From: Clostridia bacterium
GTDB taxonomy: Bacteria > Bacillota > Clostridia > Christensenellales > Borkfalkiaceae
Length of the DNA: 64,000 bases
Assembly: GCA_017465865.1 (NCBI GenBank)
Contig: JAFTVF010000006.1
Coordinates: 1 to 64,000 of the forward strand
Reading direction: 5' to 3'
In this document: piece after piece, positions 16,135 through 25,020 of the stretch
How positions within the stretch are numbered: position 1 is the stretch's first letter
How the letters are laid out: each line of letters opens with the position of its first letter
The notes under the pieces: model-generated
The model's input: the letters and a program-made list of their open reading frames with translations, nothing else
What the model was told of the DNA's origin: nothing
Database searches by the model: none
Program-made: the position numbers and the translations under genes

Positions 16135-17376
16135 ATGATTACCGTAAAACCTTTTTCGGCGCTTAGACCAGTGCCCGAATACGTCAAAGAATGTGCGGCG
16201 CTTCCCTACGACGTAATGTCGAGCGCAGAGGCTCGGCGGGAGGTAGCGGGGAAACCCTATTCCTTTTTGCATATCGATAAAGCGGAGATCGATCTTGACC
16301 CGTCGGTAGATTTGTACGCGGACGAGGTATACGCAAAAGCCGCGGAAAACCTCGCGGACTTTGAAAACAAAGGCGTGTATCAACAGGATACCGAGCGCAA
16401 ATTCTATTTCTACCGTCAGGTCATGGACGGCAGAGCGCAGACGGGGATCGTCGGGTGTGCGGCAATCGACGATTATCTGCGTGGCGAGATCAAAAAACAC
16501 GAACTGACCCGCGCGGATAAAGAAGCGGACCGTATCCGCCACGTGGATACCTGTTCCGCGCAGACAGGACCGATTTTTCTTGCCTATCGCGAAAGTCAAA
16601 CGCTGGATAAGATAATCGCGGACGAAACGCTGAAAACGCCGTTATACGATTTTATTTCCGACGACGGGATACGACATACCGTTTGGAAAAGCAGTTCGAC
16701 GGAAACCGACGAAAAAATTGAAACCGCATTCCGCGCGCTCGACGCGTTGTATATAGCCGACGGGCATCACCGCGCGGCTTCCGCTGTGAAAACGGGCTTG
16801 AAACGCAGAACGGAAAATCCTAACCACGACGGGAGCGAGGAATATAACTATTTCCTGTCCGTTATCTTTCCCGCTAACAGCTTGAAAATTCTCGACTACA
16901 ACCGTTTGCTGTACGATTTGAACGGACTGTCCGACGAGGCGTTTTTACGCGCGGTGGAGAAGAACCTCGGCACGACTGAGGAGTACACGGGCGCGGGCGC
17001 ATACAGACCGACGAAAACGCACGAGATAGGGCTGTTTATCGGCGGGAAATGGCATAGCGTAAACTTCCACGAGCGTATCTGTAACGCAGAAAAGGCGTCT
17101 GAGCGTCTGGATTGCGCGATTTTGCAAAACGCGTTTTTATCGCCTGTTTTAGGGATAACCGATCCGCGCACGGACAAACGTATCGATTTTGTCGGCGGGA
17201 TTCGGGGCTTGGAATATTTAGAGAAAAATTGCAAGGCGGGCATGGCGGCGATCGCTATGTATCCCACGTCCTTAACCGAGCTGATCTCCGTAGCCGACGC
17301 AGGTGAGATCATGCCTCCGAAATCGACTTGGTTCGAACCGAAACTTAGAAGCGGTATCTTTATCCATAAGATATAA
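16135..17376 (+). CDS. DUF1015 family protein
   Basis: 413 residues of a conserved cytoplasmic family of unknown function, often found next to serC and serA. The family signature ADGHHRAASA (about 202-211) is present, with further blocks ALPYDVMSSAEA near the N-terminus and MYPTSLTELISVADAGEIMPPKSTWFEPK in the C-terminal part, given here only in fragments: YPTSLTEL and MPPKSTWFEPK. The tight spacing (12 bases after serA, 17 before hisZ) puts it firmly in the operon and suggests a role in serine or histidine supply, or in disposal of a side product. This is inference from position only. Confidence 0.88.
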   Translation: MITVKPFSALRPVPEYVKECAALPYDVMSSAEARREVAGKPYSFLHIDKAEIDLDPSVDLYADEVYAKAAENLADFENKGVYQQDTERKFYFYRQVMDGRAQTGIVGCAAIDDYLRGEIKKHELTRADKEADRIRHVDTCSAQTGPIFLAYRESQTLDKIIADETLKTPLYDFISDDGIRHTVWKSSSTETDEKIETAFRALDALYIADGHHRAASAVKTGLKRRTENPNHDGSEEYNYFLSVIFPANSLKILDYNRLLYDLNGLSDEAFLRAVEKNLGTTEEYTGAGAYRPTKTHEIGLFIGGKWHSVNFHERICNAEKASERLDCAILQNAFLSPVLGITDPRTDKRIDFVGGIRGLEYLEKNCKAGMAAIAMYPTSLTELISVADAGEIMPPKSTWFEPKLRSGIFIHKI

Positions 17377-17393
17377 AATAAGGAGAAACGGCA

Positions 17394-18482
17394 ATGTCCG
17401 AAAGTATTTTGAAAACAGAAGAACGGGTAGCCTACGAGCTTCGTTCCCTCTACCGGAATTACGGGTATTTGCCCTATAAAATGAGCAAATTCGAGGAATA
17501 CGACCTGTACGTGGAAAATAAGGAATTCCTCGTCGGCGACGGCGTGATCACCTTTAACGACACGGACGGGAAACTGCTTGCGTTAAAGCCCGACGTTACG
17601 CTGTCGATTATCAAAAACGACGGCGACGAGCAGGGCAAACGCAAGGTATATTATAATGAAAACGTTTACCGACTTTCCGCTAAGACCAAGCAGTTTAAGG
17701 AGATTATGCAGGTCGGTTTGGAATGTATCGGCAATATCGAGTTATACGACGTATTCGAAACGGTATACCTCGCGGCGAAGAGCCTTGCGACGGTATCCGA
17801 AAAATTCGTGCTGGATATTTCGCATTTGGGGATCTTGTCCGCGATTTTATCCGAGCTTGGGCTTGGGGAAAAATTCGGTAAGGAGCTCATGTGTAAGCTC
17901 GCAGAAAAGAACCTGCATGAAACTCGTATGCTGTGTGATAAATACGGTGTTTCGGAGGCGGACAAAGAAAAACTTCTTGCGCTTATCGGCGCGTACGGTA
18001 CGCCGTCGGAGGTGTTGAGAAAGCTCGCGCCCTATTGCAAGGGTAGTGCAAAATCGCCGTTTGACATGCTGTCCGCGCTTTGCGGTTTGCTTGAAAAGAC
18101 GGAATACGCGGATAAGATCCGTTTGGATTTCTCCGTGGTCAACGATATGAATTATTACAACGACGTCGTATTCAAGGGCTTTATCGACGGCGTGGGCGAG
18201 GGCGTGCTTTCGGGCGGTAGATACGATAAACTGATGTCGCGCATGGGCAAAAAATCAGGCGCGATCGGGTTTGCGGTATATCTCGATCTTTTAGAGGGTT
18301 TTGGAAAGGAAAAACGCACCGCGGACGTAGACGTTTTGGTGTTGTACGACGATACCGAGCCGTTGAAATTGCTGGATACGGTCAAGGCGTTGACGGCGCA
18401 GGGCAAAACCGTACGCGTACAAAAATCCAAGGACGGACTTCGTTATACGGAAATTCTCGATCTGACGGGAGGAAAACAATGA
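17394..18482 (+). CDS. hisZ: ATP phosphoribosyltransferase regulatory subunit
   Basis: A histidyl-tRNA-synthetase-like protein that has no synthetase role; it binds the short form of HisG and lets histidine inhibit it. 362 residues with the class II synthetase core: LKPDVTLSII (motif 2-like), and GGRYDKLM and AIGFAVYLDLL near the C-terminus of the core. The presence of hisG short form directly after it, overlapping by 4 bases, supports the call over a true hisS. AAGGAG lies about 9 bases before the ATG. Confidence 0.93.
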   Translation: MSESILKTEERVAYELRSLYRNYGYLPYKMSKFEEYDLYVENKEFLVGDGVITFNDTDGKLLALKPDVTLSIIKNDGDEQGKRKVYYNENVYRLSAKTKQFKEIMQVGLECIGNIELYDVFETVYLAAKSLATVSEKFVLDISHLGILSAILSELGLGEKFGKELMCKLAEKNLHETRMLCDKYGVSEADKEKLLALIGAYGTPSEVLRKLAPYCKGSAKSPFDMLSALCGLLEKTEYADKIRLDFSVVNDMNYYNDVVFKGFIDGVGEGVLSGGRYDKLMSRMGKKSGAIGFAVYLDLLEGFGKEKRTADVDVLVLYDDTEPLKLLDTVKALTAQGKTVRVQKSKDGLRYTEILDLTGGKQ

Positions 18483-19099
18483 TCAATATCGCGCTCCCCA
18501 AAGGCAGGTTGGGGGAAAAGATTTACGAAATTTTCGCAAAAGCGGGCTACGAGTGTCCGTCTATCAAGGAAAACAACCGAAAACTTATCTTCGAAAACCC
18601 CGAAAAAGGGGTACGGTATTTCTGGGTAAAGCCCTCCGACGTGTCCATTTACGTAGAACGCGGCGCGGCGGATATCGGCGTTTGCGGAAAGGATATACTC
18701 GTGGAATACTCGCCTGAGGTTTACGAACTGCTCGATTTGAAAACGGGCGTTTGCCGTATGGCGGTCGCGGCGAAGAAGGATTTTTACGACGACGGACAGC
18801 GTACCTTAAAGGTCGCGACGAAGTTCGTAAAAGCCGCGAAAGCGTATTACGCCTCAAAGTGTCGCGATATTGATATTATCCAGCTCAACGGCTCGATTGA
18901 GATCGCGCCGATCCTCGGGCTTTCGGACGTGATCGTGGATATCGTGGAAACGGGCACGACCTTGAAAGAAAACGATTTGGAAGTGAAAGAAGAAATTTTC
19001 CCGATCAGTGCAAGACTGATTGCAAACAAAGCGAGCTTCAAATTCAAAACGGAAGAGATCGAAGACCTCGCGAAAAAAGTGGAAACACTCATTGGATAA
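18479..19099 (+). CDS. hisG: ATP phosphoribosyltransferase, short form catalytic subunit
   Basis: Joins ATP and PRPP to phosphoribosyl-ATP, the committed step of histidine synthesis. 206 residues, so the short form that lacks the C-terminal regulatory domain and needs HisZ. Seen: LPKGRL at the start, GAADIGVCGKDIL, and the PRPP loop DIVETGTTLKEN. Starts within the last codons of hisZ (ATGA-type overlap), which suggests coupled translation and equal amounts of the two partners. Confidence 0.96.
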   Translation: MINIALPKGRLGEKIYEIFAKAGYECPSIKENNRKLIFENPEKGVRYFWVKPSDVSIYVERGAADIGVCGKDILVEYSPEVYELLDLKTGVCRMAVAAKKDFYDDGQRTLKVATKFVKAAKAYYASKCRDIDIIQLNGSIEIAPILGLSDVIVDIVETGTTLKENDLEVKEEIFPISARLIANKASFKFKTEEIEDLAKKVETLIG

Positions 19100-19103
19100 C
19101 GGT

Positions 19104-20381
19104 ATGATAAAAATATACGAATGGGGCGAGGTTTCGCCCGAAGAAATTTTTGCAAGATTCAGCCCGACGGCGAGCGTGGAAGATATCGTAACGGGGATCA
19201 TTGCCGAGGTCGTGAAAAACGGGGATTCGGCGCTCAAAGCCTACGCGGAAAAATTCGACCGCGTTACCTTGCAGGCGTTGGAGGTAACGCAAGCAGAGAT
19301 CGACGCGGCGTACGAAAAAGCGGATAAACAGTTCGTTTCGATATTAGAGGAAGCGGCGGTGAATATCCGCGAATTCCATTCCCGACAGGTGCGCGAGGGG
19401 TTCGAAATCCGTCGAGGCGACGGCGTCGTGATCGGGCAAAAGATCACGCCTATTGAAAAAGTCGGATTATATGTGCCCGGGGGTACGGCGGCGTATCCGT
19501 CCACCGTGCTCATGGACGCGATCCCCGCAAAGATCGCGGGCTGCAAGGAGATCGTTATGGTAACCCCGCCCGCAAAGGACGGCAACGTGAACCCCGATAT
19601 TCTGGCGGCGGCAAAGGTCGCGGGCGTAACGCGTATCTTCAAGGTCGGCGGCGCACAGGCGGTGGCGGCGCTTGCGTACGGCACGGAAAGCGTGCCCAAG
19701 GTAGACAAGATCGTAGGCCCGGGGAATGCGTTCGTTGCCGAGGCGAAAAAACAGGTATTCGGTAAAGTATCGATCGATATGATCGCAGGACCGAGCGAGA
19801 TCCTCGTCGTTGCGGACGGTAAAAACGACCCCAAGCATATCGCGGCGGATCTTTTATCGCAAGCGGAGCACGATAAAATGGCGAGCGCGGTGCTCGTTAC
19901 CGACAGTATGCCGTTTGCGAAAGCGGTATCCGCGGAGCTGGAAAAACAAATCCCCGCGCTTCTTCGCAGCGAGATCGCAAGAAAATCCATCGATGACAAC
20001 GGCAAGATCATCGTCGCCGAAAACCTTTTACAGGCGATTGAAATTTCTAACGAGATCGCGCCCGAGCATTTAGAGCTTTGCGTGGACGAGCCGTTTGCGT
20101 ATCTCGATAAGATCAAGCACGCGGGTTCGATCTTCCTCGGTCGGTATTGTCCCGAGGCTTTGGGGGATTATTTCGCAGGTCCGAACCATACCCTGCCGAC
20201 GAGCGGTACGGCGAGATTTTCCTCGCCCCTGTCGGTGGACGATTTCGTGAAAAAATCCCAATACAGTTATTATACGAAAGAAGCGCTGGGCAAAGTCGCG
20301 GACAAAATCGCGGTATTTGCGAATAAGGAAGGCTTGCAAGCGCATGCCGAAAGCGCGACCGTACGGTTTAAGGAAGACTAA
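19104..20381 (+). CDS. hisD: Histidinol dehydrogenase
   Basis: Oxidises histidinol to histidine in two NAD-dependent steps, using zinc. 425 residues from the ATG at 19104, the normal length. Motifs: YVPGGTAAYPSTVLM, VGPGNAFVAEAKKQVFG, the catalytic Glu-His in EIAPEHLEL (with Glu and His), and LPTSGTARFSSPLSV near the C-terminus. A longer frame to 19020 would run 80 bases into hisG and is not used; the chosen start follows the hisG stop by 4 bases, with no clear ribosome binding site of its own. Confidence 0.96.
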   Translation: MIKIYEWGEVSPEEIFARFSPTASVEDIVTGIIAEVVKNGDSALKAYAEKFDRVTLQALEVTQAEIDAAYEKADKQFVSILEEAAVNIREFHSRQVREGFEIRRGDGVVIGQKITPIEKVGLYVPGGTAAYPSTVLMDAIPAKIAGCKEIVMVTPPAKDGNVNPDILAAAKVAGVTRIFKVGGAQAVAALAYGTESVPKVDKIVGPGNAFVAEAKKQVFGKVSIDMIAGPSEILVVADGKNDPKHIAADLLSQAEHDKMASAVLVTDSMPFAKAVSAELEKQIPALLRSEIARKSIDDNGKIIVAENLLQAIEISNEIAPEHLELCVDEPFAYLDKIKHAGSIFLGRYCPEALGDYFAGPNHTLPTSGTARFSSPLSVDDFVKKSQYSYYTKEALGKVADKIAVFANKEGLQAHAESATVRFKED

Positions 20382-20382
20382 C

Positions 20383-21450
20383 ATGAGCAGATTTTTCAGC
20401 GACAAATACGCGGCTCTCACGCCGTATACGCCCGGGGAACAGCCCAAGGATATGCAATATATCAAGCTGAACACCAACGAATCCCCGTTTTCGCCGCCGC
20501 AGTCGGTGCTCGACGCGGTGAGAAACGAGGCGGGCAGATTACAGCTGTATTCCGACCCCGAAAGTACCGCGCTGACGGAAAAAGCGGCGGAGGTCTGGGG
20601 GGTAAAGAAAACGCAAATCTTGATGACGAACGGCTCGGACGAGGCGTTGAATTTCGCGTTTATGGCGTTTTGCGATACCGATCACCCGATCGTATTCCCC
20701 GATATCACCTACGGATTTTATCCCGTATTCGCACGGCTCAACGGCATACCCTATCGCACGATCCCCTTAAAAGCCGATTTTTCGATTTGCGTACAAGACT
20801 ATCTTGGCGTGGGGGCGAATATCGCGATCGCAAACCCTAACGCGCCTACGGGCTTGGCTTTGTCCGTGGAAAGCATAGAGGAAATTGTAAAATCCAACCC
20901 CGACAACGTCGTGATTATCGACGAAGCGTACGTTGATTTCGGGGGCGAGAGCTGCGTACGGCTTGTAGATAAATACGACAATCTTTTGGTGGTGCAGACG
21001 TTCTCAAAATCCCGTTCTTTGGCGGGCGCGAGGTTGGGGCTTGCTATCGGCAACGAAAAGCTGATAGCGGATCTGAACACGCTGAAATATTCCACCAACC
21101 CGTACAACGTCAACAGAATGACGGCGGCGGCGGGGCTTGCCGCGCTTTGCGAAACGGAATGGTTTGAAAACAACCGCAAAACGGTCTGCGAAAACCGCGA
21201 ATATACCGCAAACGCGTTGCGTGAAATCGGCTTTACCGTATTAAATTCCAAAACGAATTTCCTGTTTGCGAAATCGGATAAGATCGGCGGGAAAGCGTTA
21301 TATGAAAAGCTCAAAGCCCGCGGGGTGCTCGTACGGCATTTTAACGCGGAGCGGATAAAAGAATTTGTGCGGATCACGATCGGCACGAGAGAACAAATGG
21401 AGATATTTCTTGCGAAAACGCAGGAGATTTTAGAGGAGGAAGAAGAGTGA
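20383..21450 (+). CDS. hisC: Histidinol-phosphate aminotransferase
   Basis: PLP enzyme that makes histidinol phosphate from imidazole acetol phosphate. 355 residues of aminotransferase class I fold: NTNESPFSPP near the N-terminus, the substrate region NPNAPTG, IDEAYVDFGG, and the PLP lysine in TFSKSRSLAGARLG. The ATG at 20383 lies one base past the hisD stop codon, and its last four bases overlap the GTG start of hisB. Confidence 0.95.
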   Translation: MSRFFSDKYAALTPYTPGEQPKDMQYIKLNTNESPFSPPQSVLDAVRNEAGRLQLYSDPESTALTEKAAEVWGVKKTQILMTNGSDEALNFAFMAFCDTDHPIVFPDITYGFYPVFARLNGIPYRTIPLKADFSICVQDYLGVGANIAIANPNAPTGLALSVESIEEIVKSNPDNVVIIDEAYVDFGGESCVRLVDKYDNLLVVQTFSKSRSLAGARLGLAIGNEKLIADLNTLKYSTNPYNVNRMTAAAGLAALCETEWFENNRKTVCENREYTANALREIGFTVLNSKTNFLFAKSDKIGGKALYEKLKARGVLVRHFNAERIKEFVRITIGTREQMEIFLAKTQEILEEEEE

Positions 21451-22034
21451 GAAGTTCGGTGATCAAAAGAAAAACGGGCGAAACGGATATCGAATTACAG
21501 CTTTGTTTAGACGGAAGCGGTAAGAGCGCGATCGACAGCGGCTGCGGTTTTTTAGATCATATGCTGACCTTGTTTGCCAAGCACTCGGGGTTCGATCTTT
21601 CCGTGCGCTGTAAAGGGGATACGCAGGTGGACTATCACCACACCGCGGAAGATATCGGTATCTCGCTCGGCAAAGCCTTTTTCGAGGCGCTCGGGGATAA
21701 AAAAGGCATCGTGCGTTACGGCGATACGACCTTGCCCATGGACGAAACGCTGATCCGTTCCGCTGTGGATATTTCGGGCAGGGATTATTTGGCGTTTGCA
21801 CTGGATATTCCTGCGGAAAAGGTAGGCGATTTCGATACGGAGCTTTGCGAGGAGTTCTGGCTCGCGTTCGTGCGCGAAGCGAAGATTACTTTGCACGTTA
21901 CCCAGCTTGCAGGCAAAAACGCACACCATATTATAGAGGGCGTGTTCAAATCGGTGGCGCGTACGCTTGGCAAGGCGGCGGCAATCGACGAAAAACGCAA
22001 GGACGAGATCCCGTCCACGAAAGGAGTTCTGTAA
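21447..22034 (+). CDS. hisB: Imidazoleglycerol-phosphate dehydratase
   Basis: Dehydrates imidazole glycerol phosphate, using manganese. 195 residues, the monofunctional form without the phosphatase domain. Both His-rich metal motifs are present: DYHHTAEDIGI and the C-terminal HHIIEGVFK, as well as GFLDHMLTLFAKHSG. It starts with GTG overlapping the hisC stop as GTGA. The histidinol-phosphate phosphatase that the pathway still needs is not in this operon. Confidence 0.96.
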   Translation: MRSSVIKRKTGETDIELQLCLDGSGKSAIDSGCGFLDHMLTLFAKHSGFDLSVRCKGDTQVDYHHTAEDIGISLGKAFFEALGDKKGIVRYGDTTLPMDETLIRSAVDISGRDYLAFALDIPAEKVGDFDTELCEEFWLAFVREAKITLHVTQLAGKNAHHIIEGVFKSVARTLGKAAAIDEKRKDEIPSTKGVL

Positions 22035-22642
22035 TGATCGCGATCGTGGATTACGGCGTAGGGAATTTATTCTCCTTGCATTCTTCGCTCAAAGCCGTCG
22101 GCGCGGAAACGGTGGTAACTTCGGACAAAGCGGTGATCGAAAACGCCGAAAAGATCATTCTGCCGGGTGTCGGCGCGTTTGCCGACGCGGCGGAAAAGCT
22201 GAAAAACAGTGGGCTGGACGAGGTTGTGAAAGCCGAGGTAAAAAAAGGCAAGCCGCTTATGGGCATATGCTTAGGTATGCAAATGCTGTTCGAGCGGAGC
22301 TTCGAATACGGCGAGCATCAGGGCTTGGGCTTGCTCAAAGGCGACGTCGTGCCGATGAAAGGATATATAGACGAGAGCCTGAAAATTCCGCATATCGGTT
22401 GGAACGCCTTGCATTTCGTGAAAGAAAATCCCTTGTTTCGGTATTGTAAAGAGGGGGATTTCGTGTATTTCGTGCACTCGTACTTTGCCGATCGTTGCGA
22501 GGACAGCGTAGTGGCGACGGCGGACTACGGAAAGCCGTTGACGGCGGCGGTGGCAAAGGGCAACGTTTACGGGTGTCAGTTCCACCCCGAAAAGAGCGGC
22601 GAAGTCGGTTTGAAGATATTAAAAGCATTTTGTGAGATATAA
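22034..22642 (+). CDS. hisH: Imidazole glycerol phosphate synthase, glutaminase subunit
   Basis: Releases ammonia from glutamine and feeds it to HisF. 202 residues of class I glutamine amidotransferase: DYGVGNLFS at the start, nucleophile Cys in GICLGMQMLF, and the His-Glu pair in CQFHPEKSGEVG. The ATG shares a base with the hisB stop (TAATG). It is the only free-standing class I glutaminase in this window. Confidence 0.96.
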   Translation: MIAIVDYGVGNLFSLHSSLKAVGAETVVTSDKAVIENAEKIILPGVGAFADAAEKLKNSGLDEVVKAEVKKGKPLMGICLGMQMLFERSFEYGEHQGLGLLKGDVVPMKGYIDESLKIPHIGWNALHFVKENPLFRYCKEGDFVYFVHSYFADRCEDSVVATADYGKPLTAAVAKGNVYGCQFHPEKSGEVGLKILKAFCEI

Positions 22643-22654
22643 AAGGAAAAAGCT

Positions 22655-23368
22655 ATGAAAATTTTCCCTGCAATAGATTTATACGACGGAAAAGCGGTAC
22701 GGCTTTTCAAGGGCGATTACGCGCAGATGACGGTGTACGGCGACGACCCCGTGGCGATCGCGCGGGAGTTTGAAAAGCAAGGCGCACAGTATATCCACGT
22801 CGTAGACCTTGAAGGCGCGAAAAACGGCGTGCCCGCGCATTTGCATATCGTAAAACGGATCGCGGAAGAAACGAACCTGTTCGTAGAAACGGGCGGCGGT
22901 ATCCGCGATATGCAGACGGTGGAGAAATACCTTGCGGCGGGCGCGGACCGCGTGATTTTGGGTACTTCTGCGGTTACGGACGAGAATTTTCTGAAAGCGG
23001 CGCTGTATACCTACGGCAAAAAAATAGCCGTAGGCGCGGATATTGCGGACGGGAAGATTGCAATCCGCGGTTGGCGGGAAAAATCGGAATATACCGCCGA
23101 CGAGTTTTTTGCGAAAATGCAGGCGCTCGGCGTGCAGACGATCATTTGTACGGATATTTCCAAGGACGGCGCAATGCGCGGTACGAACCTTGCGTTGTAT
23201 AAAGAGATCGGCGAAAACTATTCCATCGACGTCATCGCCTCGGGCGGGGTTTCCACGATCGAGGACGTGCGCGCGTTGGCGCAAATGCAGGTCTACGGCG
23301 CGATCATCGGCAAGGCCTATTATATCGGCGCGATCGATCTTCGCGAAGCGATCGAGGTGGCGAAATGA
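22655..23368 (+). CDS. hisA: Phosphoribosylformimino-AICAR-P isomerase
   Basis: A (beta/alpha)8-barrel enzyme that converts ProFAR to PRFAR by Amadori rearrangement. 237 residues. Seen: PAIDLYDGKAVRL with the catalytic Asp8, the phosphate-binding GGGIRDMQT, and the second catalytic Asp in CTDISKDGAMRG. AAAAGGA precedes the ATG at a good distance. Last four bases overlap hisF. Confidence 0.96.
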   Translation: MKIFPAIDLYDGKAVRLFKGDYAQMTVYGDDPVAIAREFEKQGAQYIHVVDLEGAKNGVPAHLHIVKRIAEETNLFVETGGGIRDMQTVEKYLAAGADRVILGTSAVTDENFLKAALYTYGKKIAVGADIADGKIAIRGWREKSEYTADEFFAKMQALGVQTIICTDISKDGAMRGTNLALYKEIGENYSIDVIASGGVSTIEDVRALAQMQVYGAIIGKAYYIGAIDLREAIEVAK

Positions 23369-24123
23369 TCACGAAACGCATTATTCCCTGTTTGGACGTT
23401 AAAGACGGAAAAGTAGTCAAAGGCGTAAATTTCGAGGGACTGAAAGAGGTCGCTTCGCCCATCAAGCTCGCGGAATTCTATTCCTCGTGCGGCGCGGACG
23501 AGCTTGTATTTTACGACATCACCGCTTCGGCGGAGGGTCGCGCACTGTTTACGGATATCTTGCGCGAAACGGCAAAAACGGTATTTATCCCGTTGACCGT
23601 CGGCGGGGGTATCCGCTCGTTGGATGATTTCGAGCGAGTGCTCGGCTGCGGCGCGGATAAAGTCAGCGTGAATTCAGGCGCGATCGCCAACCCCGAGCTT
23701 GTCGGTATGGCGGCGAAAAAATACGGCGATCAATGCGTGGTGATCTCGGCGGATATCAAGCGCGTAAACGGCGAATACCACGTGTTTGCCAAAGGCGGCA
23801 GAGAGGATACGGGCATGCTCGCCGTGCCTTGGATCAAACGTTGCGTAGACGAGGGCGCGGGCGAAGTCGTCGTCAATTCCATGGACACGGACGGCGTAAA
23901 GCAGGGCTTCGATATCCCGCTTTTGAAAGCGGTGTGTAAAGCGGTAAAAGTCCCCGTTATCGCCTCGGGCGGCGCGGGCAGTCAGGCGGATTTCGTGAAA
24001 CTGTTTCAGGAGATCCCCGATATCGACGCAGGGCTTGCCGCTTCGGTGTTCCATTTCGGCGAGATCTCGATAGCGGAACTTAAACAAACCCTGCGCGAAA
24101 ACGGCATCGTCGCGCGGATATAA
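23365..24123 (+). CDS. hisF: Imidazole glycerol phosphate synthase, cyclase subunit
   Basis: Uses the ammonia from HisH and PRFAR to make imidazole glycerol phosphate and AICAR; the AICAR returns to purine synthesis through PurH. 252 residues of (beta/alpha)8 barrel: CLDVKDGKVVKGVNF with catalytic Asp11, TVGGGIRSLDD, and NSMDTDGVKQGFD. Starts inside the last codon of hisA (ATGA overlap). Confidence 0.96.
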   Translation: MITKRIIPCLDVKDGKVVKGVNFEGLKEVASPIKLAEFYSSCGADELVFYDITASAEGRALFTDILRETAKTVFIPLTVGGGIRSLDDFERVLGCGADKVSVNSGAIANPELVGMAAKKYGDQCVVISADIKRVNGEYHVFAKGGREDTGMLAVPWIKRCVDEGAGEVVVNSMDTDGVKQGFDIPLLKAVCKAVKVPVIASGGAGSQADFVKLFQEIPDIDAGLAASVFHFGEISIAELKQTLRENGIVARI

Positions 24124-24143
24124 TAAGAAAGAGGTAAAAAGAA

Positions 24144-24794
24144 ATGATCAAAACGGAAGAATTAAAATTCGATGAAAAAGGTCTGATCCCCGCGATCGTG
24201 GTAGACGCAAAGACGAAAGAGGTGCTCACGCTCGCGTATATGAACGCGGAAAGTTTAGAAATCACGCTGCAAGAAAAAAAGACCTGTTTTTACAGCCGCA
24301 GCCGCCAAACCCTTTGGCGCAAAGGCGAAACGAGCGGAAACTATCAACACGTCGTGTCTATCACGGCGGATTGCGACAAGGACGCGCTGGTCGTCATGGT
24401 GGAAAAGGACGGACCTGCCTGTCATACGGGCGCGGAGAGCTGTTTTTTCAATCCCCTGTATATCGACGAGGAGAAACACGAATTCAGTCTGCGCGGCTTG
24501 TACGAGCTTTTGCTTGAACGCAACGCCGAGCGCCCGCAAGGCTCGTATACCACCTATCTTTTCGAAAAGGGTATCGACAAGATTTTGAAAAAAGTCGGCG
24601 AAGAAAGCACGGAAGTGATTATCGCGGGCAAAGCCGACGATAAGAAAGAAACGATTTACGAAATTGCCGACCTTGCCTATCACGTAATGGTGCTGATGGT
24701 GCAAATGGGCATTACCGTGGACGAGGTGCGCGACGAGCTGGCTTCCCGCCACGTCATCGACCATAAAGTAAAACAGGAAAAAATGACCAAATAA
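24144..24794 (+). CDS. hisIE: Bifunctional phosphoribosyl-AMP cyclohydrolase / phosphoribosyl-ATP pyrophosphatase
   Basis: 216 residues with both activities for steps two and three of histidine synthesis. The N-terminal cyclohydrolase (about 1-115) has [14 protein letters not shown] and the zinc-binding [10 protein letters not shown] and CHTG. The C-terminal MazG-like pyrophosphohydrolase (about 120-205) has [15 protein letters not shown]. Last gene of the ser-his operon, closed by the terminator at 24805. Confidence 0.96.
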   Translation: MIKTEELKFDEKGLIPAIVVDAKTKEVLTLAYMNAESLEITLQEKKTCFYSRSRQTLWRKGETSGNYQHVVSITADCDKDALVVMVEKDGPACHTGAESCFFNPLYIDEEKHEFSLRGLYELLLERNAERPQGSYTTYLFEKGIDKILKKVGEESTEVIIAGKADDKKETIYEIADLAYHVMVLMVQMGITVDEVRDELASRHVIDHKVKQEKMTK

Positions 24795-24804
24795 CACAGA
24801 ACTT

Positions 24805-24828
24805 TCCCCTCGCAAGAGGGGATATTTT
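24805..24828 (+). terminator. Terminator of the ser-his operon
   Basis: Perfect 7-bp stem TCCCCTC (24805-24811) / GAGGGGA (24816-24822) with the stable GCAA tetraloop, then TATTTTT. Confidence 0.85.
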
Positions 24829-24891
24829 TATAATAAGGAAAAAATAAATGCGTAAAATTATTTTTTATTTTCTATAAAACAGGAAGAACGA

Positions 24892-24920
24892 TTGACAAAA
24901 TATATTTTTTCAGTTAAAAT
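24892..24920 (+). promoter_or_regulatory. Promoter of the oligopeptide transporter operon
   Basis: TTGACA (24892-24897), 17-base spacer, TAAAAT (24915-24920). About 95 bases of leader follow before the first ATG. The leader shows no stable hairpin that I can call, and no CodY-type box is obvious. Confidence 0.8.
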
Positions 24921-25020
24921 AATAGTTGTGCTATAAGTAAAATTGGGTCATAGTGTCTAAAAGACGGCGTACAGCCCGATTTTTACGGATACATTTTGAG
25001 AAAAAGCAGAGGTTTACTTG

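Noticed and set aside
17467..17480. A copy of ATTTGCCCTATAAA inside hisZ, and TTTGCCCTATAA at 62265-62276 in the last gene
   Set aside because: Both lie in reading frames that code Leu-Pro-Tyr-Lys, so they are explained by codons. Only the two intergenic copies (55236, 55330) are kept as operator candidates.
19020..19103. Earlier start of hisD
   Set aside because: Would overlap hisG by 80 bases; the protein family starts near the ATG at 19104.
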